This document shows, in pieces, positions 5,270 through 9,882 of a stretch of 9,882 bases of DNA. Source of the stretch: an uncultured Clostridium sp. (GTDB lineage Bacteria; Bacillota; Clostridia; Lachnospirales; Lachnospiraceae); the NCBI RefSeq assembly GCF_900547735.1, contig NZ_URHZ01000124.1, positions 1 through 9,882 on the forward strand. The letters run 5' to 3'. The notes under the pieces are model-generated. The model did not search any database, was not told where the DNA came from, and saw nothing but the letters and a program-made list of their open reading frames with translations. A program made the translations under genes and the position numbers. Position 1 is the first letter of the stretch. Each line of letters starts with the position of its first letter.

Positions 5270-6679
5270 ATGAATAAAATATTGCTGGAACTGATTCGAA
5301 AGGATATGAAACCGGCTCTCGGCGTGACGGAACCGGCCGCCATTGCCCTGGCCTGTGCGGCTGCAAGGGCGCTGACGGAGGAACCGGTGGAACGTCTGCT
5401 GGTGAAGGAAAATTCCGGTATTTATAAAAATGCGTTTACATGCGGGATTCCGGGCACGGACAAAATCGGAAATTTATATGCCGCCGCCCTGGGCTGTGTG
5501 GCCGGTGATAAGGAAAAAGGACTTCTCGTCTTAGAGGGGCTATCCGATGAAGGGGTGGAAGAGGCCCGGCGCTTTATCGATGAAGGGCGTGTCAAGGTGG
5601 AGGTTTCTTCGATTAGCTCCGAGCTGTACATATATGCCTGTGTAAAGACGGAGCACGACTGCTGTGAGGCGGAGATCCGCGACAGCCACACAAACATCTG
5701 CCGTCTGATAAAAAATGGGCAGGTGATTCTTGATAAAAAGGAGAGAGCGGGGGAGGCCGGGACATCCGGCCCGGCTGCAGGCAGTGATTCGACCATCGGC
5801 AGTGATTCGGCTACAGGCAGTGATTCGGCTATCGGCAGTGATTCGGCTACCGATTGCATTCCGAATCGCGGCAGAAACCCGATCACCCGCTATACAATGA
5901 GGGATTTTTTCCTGTTTGCGAAGGAAGTCCCGGTGGAGGAGCTCTATTTTATCAGAGAGGCATATCGGGTAAACACGGAGCTTGCCGGGGAGGCGCTCCG
6001 TTCCCGGGCATGTACCCTGACAAAAAGCCTGCTTGCATTTAACGGGGATAAAGAGGTGTCGGATAACTTGAGGGCAACTGCCCGTTATTTTGCAGGGGCG
6101 GCTTCGGAGGCGCGGGTTCTCGGCCTTAATAAGCCTGCGATGAGCATCACGGGAAGCGGGAACCACGGAATTATCTGCACGATGCCCCTGTATGCAATGT
6201 ACAGGGTGGAGAATCAGCCGGAAGAACTTCTGCTCCGGGCCACCGCACTTAGCTATCTTGTCACAATGTATATGAAGGAGTATTCCGGAAAACTGTCCGC
6301 TTTCTGCGGATGCGGCATTGCGGCCGGAACGGGGATGGCCTGCGCCATGACATTCATGCGGGGAGGCGGTTATGAAACGATCGTGGCTGCCTTAAACAAT
6401 ATGGCGGCATCCATTGTCGGTATGATCTGCACCGGGGGAAACCATGCCTGCTGCATGAAGGTACTGGCCGCGGTGGATACGGCCGTGACGTCAATGGAGC
6501 TGGCACTTAGCGGAAGCTCTGTTTCGCCGGAACACGGCGTGGCGGATGCACACCCTGAGAAGACGATGCAGAATATAGGACTTATAGCATCCCCGGGCAT
6601 GATCCGGACGGAGCAGGTGATTCTGGAGATTATGCAGAAAAAGAATGGGGGTGCTGTAACAGATGAAAAAGTTGATTAA
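5270..6679 (+). CDS. L-cysteine desulfidase-like protein (CyuA/UPF0597, serine dehydratase alpha-like)
   Basis: A 469-residue protein of the CyuA (YhaM/UPF0597) family. Characterised members use a [4Fe-4S] cluster, not PLP, to remove sulfide and ammonia from L-cysteine and give pyruvate; relatives act as L-serine dehydratases. Numbered from ATG 5270, the family motif normally written A-L-G-C-T-E-P reads ALGVTEP (16-22), so the Cys proposed as catalytic base is Val19. The cluster ligands appear intact: Cys346 in SAFCGCG, and Cys387 and Cys394 in MICTGGNHAC, with the usual seven-residue spacing. GSGNHG (295-300) is also a family motif. Residues about 155-203 form a low-complexity insert that contains four G-S-D-S-x-x repeats (171-194), making the protein longer than usual. 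It overlaps the DhaK-like gene by 17 nt. The fold is firm; activity on cysteine is doubtful because of Val19. An alternative start at 5261 adds three residues. Confidence 0.9.
   Translation: MNKILLELIRKDMKPALGVTEPAAIALACAAARALTEEPVERLLVKENSGIYKNAFTCGIPGTDKIGNLYAAALGCVAGDKEKGLLVLEGLSDEGVEEARRFIDEGRVKVEVSSISSELYIYACVKTEHDCCEAEIRDSHTNICRLIKNGQVILDKKERAGEAGTSGPAAGSDSTIGSDSATGSDSAIGSDSATDCIPNRGRNPITRYTMRDFFLFAKEVPVEELYFIREAYRVNTELAGEALRSRACTLTKSLLAFNGDKEVSDNLRATARYFAGAASEARVLGLNKPAMSITGSGNHGIICTMPLYAMYRVENQPEELLLRATALSYLVTMYMKEYSGKLSAFCGCGIAAGTGMACAMTFMRGGGYETIVAALNNMAASIVGMICTGGNHACCMKVLAAVDTAVTSMELALSGSSVSPEHGVADAHPEKTMQNIGLIASPGMIRTEQVILEIMQKKNGGAVTDEKVD
5780..5851 (+). repeat. Four 18-bp in-frame tandem repeats inside the CyuA-like gene
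   Basis: Four consecutive units begin at 5780, 5798, 5816 and 5834. Each starts GGCAGTGATTCG and differs only in its last six bases. They encode G-S-D-S-[TA]-[IT]. As the unit is a multiple of three, copy-number change by slippage would keep the frame. The repeat sits in a hydrophilic insert between two conserved parts of the protein. Confidence 0.95.
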
Positions 6680-7652
6680 TAATCCAAACCGGGTTGTTAC
6701 GGAAATGCTGCAGGGACTTGCGGCGGCGGAGCCGGGGCTTGTCTATGCGGGTGAAGGCATTGAGGTGATAAGCCGGAGGGATAAAACGCCAGGCAAGGTC
6801 GGTCTGGTCAGCGGAGGAGGCAGCGGCCATGAACCGGCCCATGCCGGATATGTGGGAAAAGGCATGCTGGATGCGGCGGTGGCAGGTAACGTGTTTGCAT
6901 CGCCCAGTCCGGATCGGATCCTTTCGGGAATACGGGCGGCGGACGCAGGAGCCGGAGTCCTTCTGATTATCAAAAATTATTCCGGTGATATCATGAATTT
7001 CCAAATGGCGGCGGAGCTTGCACAGATGGAAGGAATCCGTGTGGAAAGCGTGGTGGTGAAGGATGACGTTGCAGTTCCTGACAGCACTTACTCTGCGGGC
7101 CGCAGAGGGATCGCCGGAACCGTGCTGGTACATAAAATTACCGGGGCGGCCGCTGAGTCGGGAAAGACACTTGAAGAGGTAAAGCGCATTGCTGAGAAGG
7201 TAACTTGCGGCCTCCGTTCAATGGGAATGGCAATCTCGCCCTGCATTCTGCCGGGAGTTGGGAAACCGGGCTTTGCCCTGGGTGAGACTGAGGTAGAAAT
7301 CGGTATGGGAATACACGGCGAACCGGGGATTTGCCGGGAGGAGCTTACATCGTCCGCGGAAACGGCTAAAAAGCTGCTGGACCGTATTCTGGAGGATTTC
7401 GATTTTACCGGAAGTGAAACCGCCATGCTGGTAAACGGCCTGGGAGGAACGCCTCTGATGGAGCTTTACATTATGAATCATGAACTGTCGGGACTTCTCA
7501 AAGAAAGAGGAATTAAAGTGGTCAGGACCATTGTGGGTAATTATATGACTTCCCTGGAGATGGCGGGCTGTTCGGTCACACTTTTAAAGCTGGATGAGGA
7601 ATTGAAAGAATTACTGGAAGCGCCGGCCAATACACCGGCTTTCAAATGCTGA
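6663..7652 (+). CDS. dhaK: Dihydroxyacetone kinase substrate-binding subunit (DhaK family)
   Basis: A 329-residue DhaK protein, which binds a short keto-sugar covalently through a histidine and presents it for phosphorylation. The substrate-loop signature GGGSGHEP (51-58) holds His56; KNYSGD (104-109) holds Asp109; GIHGEPG (216-222) holds His218, the residue that forms the hemiaminal with the carbonyl of dihydroxyacetone in characterised members. GNYMTSLEMAG (292-302) closes the domain. All catalytic positions are present and the length is normal. The gene overlaps the preceding one by 17 nt and has only a weak G-rich site (6647-6651), which suggests translational coupling. DhaK-type proteins also serve erythrulose and other hydroxyketones, and nothing in the operon is a glycerol gene. 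The substrate may therefore not be dihydroxyacetone. Confidence 0.92.
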   Translation: MKKLINNPNRVVTEMLQGLAAAEPGLVYAGEGIEVISRRDKTPGKVGLVSGGGSGHEPAHAGYVGKGMLDAAVAGNVFASPSPDRILSGIRAADAGAGVLLIIKNYSGDIMNFQMAAELAQMEGIRVESVVVKDDVAVPDSTYSAGRRGIAGTVLVHKITGAAAESGKTLEEVKRIAEKVTCGLRSMGMAISPCILPGVGKPGFALGETEVEIGMGIHGEPGICREELTSSAETAKKLLDRILEDFDFTGSETAMLVNGLGGTPLMELYIMNHELSGLLKERGIKVVRTIVGNYMTSLEMAGCSVTLLKLDEELKELLEAPANTPAFKC

Positions 7653-7669
7653 GGCGGGAGGACAGGTAA

Positions 7670-8311
7670 ATGATTATAACATCGGAGGAATATACGGCTT
7701 ACCTGAACCGGGCGGCCGTAAAGATAAGCGAAAACAGGGACTATGTTACGGAACTGGATGCGGCGACCGGGGACGGGGATCACTGGGTGAACCTCAATAT
7801 GGGGTTTGAAGCGCTGACAGAAGCCGGTGAAGAGCTCAGGGCGCTCCCTGTCTGTGAGACGTTAAAACGAATCGGAATGATCATGATGAGCCGGATCGGA
7901 GGAAGCTCCGGAATCCTTTATGGGGGCGCCTACCTGGCCGCAGCCAGGGCCGTGGCAGGAAGAGAAACATTGGACATGGAGGGACTCTGTCTGGTTCTTA
8001 CGGACATGGTGGAGGATATGATGAGCCGCGGAAAAGCGGAACCGGGATTTAAGACCATGATCGACTCACTGTACCCGGCTGCGGAGGCGTTCAGGCTTGC
8101 TCTGGAGGCGGGAGAGGACGATCGGACCGTTCTGGAACGGGTTAAAAAAGCGGCCGAAGAGGGAGCGGAGAGTACGAGACAGATGGAGGCCAGAAAAGGC
8201 CGGGCCAGCTACATGCTTTCAAAAGGAACCGGCCATCTGGACCCGGGAGCCGTGACAATGTCTCTTCAGATTGGCTGTCTCTGCGACTATTTAATGGAAA
8301 AGGGCGGCTGA
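7670..8311 (+). CDS. dhaL: Dihydroxyacetone kinase nucleotide-binding subunit (DhaL family)
   Basis: A 213-residue DhaL protein, the helical-barrel subunit that holds ADP/ATP and Mg2+ and phosphorylates the substrate on DhaK. The Mg-binding signature LDAATGDGDH (29-38) supplies Asp30, Asp35 and Asp37. GGSSG (77-81), GFKTMIDSL (126-134), ARKGRASYM (174-182) and GHLDPGA (188-194) are the nucleotide-site motifs. The residue after the DGDH motif is Trp39 where glycine is common. The gene follows the DhaK-like gene by 17 nt with a GGGAGG site, and the operon terminator follows. No DhaM phosphocarrier gene is in the window, so the phosphoryl donor (PEP through an unlinked DhaM, or ATP directly) is not settled. 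Confidence 0.92.
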   Translation: MIITSEEYTAYLNRAAVKISENRDYVTELDAATGDGDHWVNLNMGFEALTEAGEELRALPVCETLKRIGMIMMSRIGGSSGILYGGAYLAAARAVAGRETLDMEGLCLVLTDMVEDMMSRGKAEPGFKTMIDSLYPAAEAFRLALEAGEDDRTVLERVKKAAEEGAESTRQMEARKGRASYMLSKGTGHLDPGAVTMSLQIGCLCDYLMEKGG

Positions 8312-8313
8312 CA

Positions 8314-8345
8314 TTATATCTGCCTCAGCTTATATCTGTCTCAAC
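8314..8345 (+). repeat. Tandem 16-bp imperfect repeat after the DhaL-like gene
   Basis: TTATATCTGCCTCAGC (8314-8329) is followed at once by TTATATCTGTCTCAAC (8330-8345), with two mismatches. It begins 3 nt after the stop codon and lies before the terminator. No function is evident. Confidence 0.7.
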
Positions 8346-8361
8346 GGCGGGATACATTGCA

Positions 8362-8410
8362 GAACAGTGGTTGGCTATAGACTGAATCTATAGCCGACTA
8401 CTGTTTTTTT
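8362..8410 (+). terminator. Rho-independent terminator of the TRAP/catabolic operon
   Basis: A 17-bp stem (8365-8381 with 8387-8403, two G-T wobbles) closes a 5-nt CTGAA loop and runs into seven T (8404-8410). It can extend by three A-T or G-T pairs at the base. It lies about 50 nt after the DhaL-like stop and separates the operon from the methyltransferase gene. Confidence 0.93.
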
Positions 8411-8414
8411 GTAT

Positions 8415-8443
8415 TTTACGAAAGGTGGAGGAACAATTATACT
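8415..8443 (+). promoter_or_regulatory. Promoter of the MetE-like gene
   Basis: TTTACG (8415-8420, four of six) and TATACT (8438-8443, five of six) are 17 bp apart, directly after the operon terminator. Transcription would start near 8450, giving a leader of about 120 nt. No S-box (SAM riboswitch) core or T-box sequence is recognisable in this leader, although B. subtilis yxjG and yxjH are S-box genes. Confidence 0.5.
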
Positions 8444-8504
8444 ATGGGAAGAAAATCATTGAAACAACAGAAGATGGAAGTGATTGAAATAGTAACTGCA
8501 TGAA

Positions 8505-8546
8505 CCACACACAATGAAGCACACAATGTGGCACACATAATGAAGG
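8505..8546 (+). repeat. Short CACACAATG-type repeats in the MetE-like gene leader
   Basis: Three closely spaced copies of a CACACAATG-like word occur between 8505 and 8546 (the last reads CACACATAATG). CCACA (8505-8509) can also pair with TGTGG (8527-8531), but the stem is only 5 bp. The repeats lie within the predicted 5' leader. Whether they bind a regulator is unknown. Confidence 0.4.
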
Positions 8547-8553
8547 ATGCAAA

Positions 8554-8558
8554 AGGAG
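8554..8558 (+). promoter_or_regulatory. Ribosome binding site that sets the MetE-like start
   Basis: AGGAG (8554-8558) is 1 nt from ATG 8560 and 10 nt from in-frame ATG 8569. The latter is the workable spacing and gives an N-terminus that leads promptly into the conserved D-x-V-G-S motif. Confidence 0.6.
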
Positions 8559-8568
8559 AATGAAGACC

Positions 8569-9687
8569 ATGGGTAATTTAACCGTACCGTTTCGCTATGA
8601 CTATGTAGGAAGTTTTTTACGCCCGGAAGTTTTAAAGAAGGCAAGAGAAGAATTTAAGGCAGGAAAAATTACGGCGGACGCGCTCACAAGAGTGGAGAAT
8701 GAAGAAATCACAAAGCTAATCGCCGGACAGAAGGAGGCCGGTTACAAGGTAATTACCGACGGCGAGTTCCGCAGAAGTTACTGGCATCTCGACTTTATGT
8801 GGGGATTCAACGGGATTAAGGAGGTGGAACTGGATCACGGATACTTTTTCCATGGTGAGGAGACTACCCACGGTTCTATTGAGGTAACCGGAAAAATAAG
8901 CGGGGAAAACCATCCGTTTGTGGAGCATTTTAAATTTGTAAAACAGTTTGAAGATGAACATACGGCGGCAAAGCAGACACTGCCGGCTCCGGCCCAGCTG
9001 CTGGCCGAACTGTTCCGTGAAGATAACGGAAAAAAGACGACTGCCGTTTATCCGGATACCGAGGAGCTGATTGAGGATATTGCAGCGGCATACCGCACCG
9101 TAATCAGTGACCTTTATGCAGCAGGCTGCAGAAATATCCAGTTTGACGACTGCACCTGGGGAATGTTCTGTGATACGGCATACTGGAATGCAAGGCAGAA
9201 GGAGCAGACGTCACTGGAAGAGGAGGCGGCCCGGTATCTTCGCCTCAACAATCTTGCAATCCAGGGCAAGCCGGAGGACGTAACCCTGACAACCCATGTG
9301 TGCCGGGGCAATTATCACTCCACTTGGGCAAGCGCAGGCGGTTATGCGCCCGTTGCTCCGTATCTGTTTAAGGATGAAAATGTGGATGCATTTTATCTGG
9401 AGTTTGACGACGAGCGTTCCGGCGGCTTTGAACCTCTTAAATATGTGAGCGGGGATAAGAAAGTAGTTCTGGGATTGATTACGACAAAATCTCCGGAGCT
9501 GGAAGATAAAGAGGCCGTGATTGCAAGAATCCGTGAGGCGGAGCAATATATTCCGTTAGACCGGCTGTACTTAAGCCCGCAGTGCGGATTTGCATCCTGT
9601 GAAATTGGCAATAAGCTGACCGAAGAGGAGCAGTGGGCAAAGCTGCGGCTTGTAAAGGAAATTGCGGAGGAAGTTTGGGGAGTATAA
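8569..9687 (+). CDS. MetE-like cobalamin-independent methyltransferase (YxjG/YxjH type)
   Basis: A 372-residue single-domain protein related to the C-terminal catalytic barrel of cobalamin-independent methionine synthase; the length and N-terminus resemble the B. subtilis YxjG/YxjH group. Family members transfer methyl groups to a thiol through a zinc site. Numbered from ATG 8569, visible motifs are YVGSFLRP (12-19), TDGEFRR (63-69), QFDD (191-194), THVCRGN (242-248) and SPQCGF (336-341). His243, Cys245, Cys339 and probably Glu278 are the expected zinc ligands. The separate N-terminal MetE domain is absent, as usual for this group. It has its own promoter and terminator, so it is not part of the TRAP operon, although its homocysteine/thiol chemistry is thematically close to the sulfur-type genes before it. 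The methyl donor (folate or a simpler compound) is unknown. An alternative start at 8560 adds three residues. Confidence 0.88.
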   Translation: MGNLTVPFRYDYVGSFLRPEVLKKAREEFKAGKITADALTRVENEEITKLIAGQKEAGYKVITDGEFRRSYWHLDFMWGFNGIKEVELDHGYFFHGEETTHGSIEVTGKISGENHPFVEHFKFVKQFEDEHTAAKQTLPAPAQLLAELFREDNGKKTTAVYPDTEELIEDIAAAYRTVISDLYAAGCRNIQFDDCTWGMFCDTAYWNARQKEQTSLEEEAARYLRLNNLAIQGKPEDVTLTTHVCRGNYHSTWASAGGYAPVAPYLFKDENVDAFYLEFDDERSGGFEPLKYVSGDKKVVLGLITTKSPELEDKEAVIARIREAEQYIPLDRLYLSPQCGFASCEIGNKLTEEEQWAKLRLVKEIAEEVWGV

Positions 9688-9743
9688 GGTAACAGGAAAA
9701 AGCGGCAGGTTTTAAAGCAGCAGGCCTTAGAGCGTAAGTTTAT

Positions 9744-9792
9744 AAATGTCAGGCATATGAGGGGAAGTGTCCGAGTATGCCTGACATTTTTT
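9744..9792 (+). terminator. Rho-independent terminator of the MetE-like gene
   Basis: A perfect 14-bp stem, 9744-9757 with 9776-9789, encloses an 18-nt loop. The distal arm runs into T residues (9787-9792). It lies about 55 nt after the methyltransferase stop. The remaining 90 bp of the window are AT-rich and hold no gene that can be supported. Confidence 0.88.
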
Positions 9793-9882
9793 GGAGCAAT
9801 TTCAAATATTTTAGAACATCTGAAAAGGTAAAATTTCAAAGTGAATTCGTGATTTATACAAAACATTGATTTTGCAGTACTT

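Noticed and set aside
5780..5851. Tandem repeats considered as a CRISPR array.
   Set aside because: Units are adjacent with no spacers and are in frame within a coding sequence.
5540..6166. A 208-codon minus-strand open frame over the CyuA-like gene.
   Set aside because: It is a shadow of the real gene; its apparent repeats are only the reverse reading of the 18-bp tandem repeats.
6486..6493. TGACGTCA palindrome identical to the core of the operator near 945.
   Set aside because: It lies deep inside the CyuA-like coding region with no promoter around it, and an 8-bp match is expected by chance.
8444..8503. A 19-codon ORF starting M-G-R-K-S-L, resembling the first residues of some TetR-type regulators.
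   Set aside because: It stops after 19 codons, its ATG lies upstream of the predicted transcription start and its GGAGG is 12 nt away; it could be a gene remnant but this cannot be shown.
8411..8568. Leader of the MetE-like gene examined for an S-box, T-box or cobalamin riboswitch.
   Set aside because: None of the conserved core words of these elements could be found by eye.

Overview
The window reads as a chromosomal catabolic locus of a Gram-positive anaerobe, most likely a Clostridia/Lachnospiraceae-type Firmicute. The reasons are strong AGGAGG-type ribosome binding sites, sigma-A-like promoters, T-tailed hairpin terminators, mid-range GC by eye and the mix of gene families. The genus cannot be fixed from the sequence alone. 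All nine convincing genes lie on the plus strand.

Layout. 1-181: a promoter (TTGCCA/TATAAT) and a small leader hairpin. 182-904: a GntR/FadR-type (FCD) regulator. 905-1115: a regulatory region holding a perfect 12-bp terminator hairpin, two candidate promoters and two copies of a TATGACGT-type operator motif. 1116-8311: a tightly packed gene run that looks like one operon. It encodes a complete TRAP transporter (dctP-like lipoprotein, dctQ-like and dctM-like membrane subunits), two tandem paralogues of the L-2-amino-thiazoline-4-carboxylate (ATC) hydrolase family, a CyuA/UPF0597 L-cysteine desulfidase-like protein, and the DhaK and DhaL subunits of a dihydroxyacetone-type kinase. A strong terminator (8362-8410) closes the operon. 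8569-9687: a short MetE-like methyltransferase of the YxjG/YxjH type, with its own promoter and terminator. 9793-9882: nothing recognisable.

How it may work together (inference). The GntR regulator probably senses a metabolite and controls the TRAP operon. The transporter would import a small carboxylate. The ATC-hydrolase-like pair and the desulfidase-like protein would fit opening of a thiazoline or similar cysteine-derived ring, followed by beta-elimination or deamination. Two facts complicate a plain 'ATC to cysteine to pyruvate and sulfide' reading. The CyuA-like protein has Val in place of the catalytic Cys of its GCTEP motif while keeping all three probable Fe-S ligands. The operon also ends in dhaK-dhaL with no dhaM, so a keto or hydroxyketone intermediate may be phosphorylated. 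The combination looks like an uncharacterised pathway and is the most interesting feature of the window.
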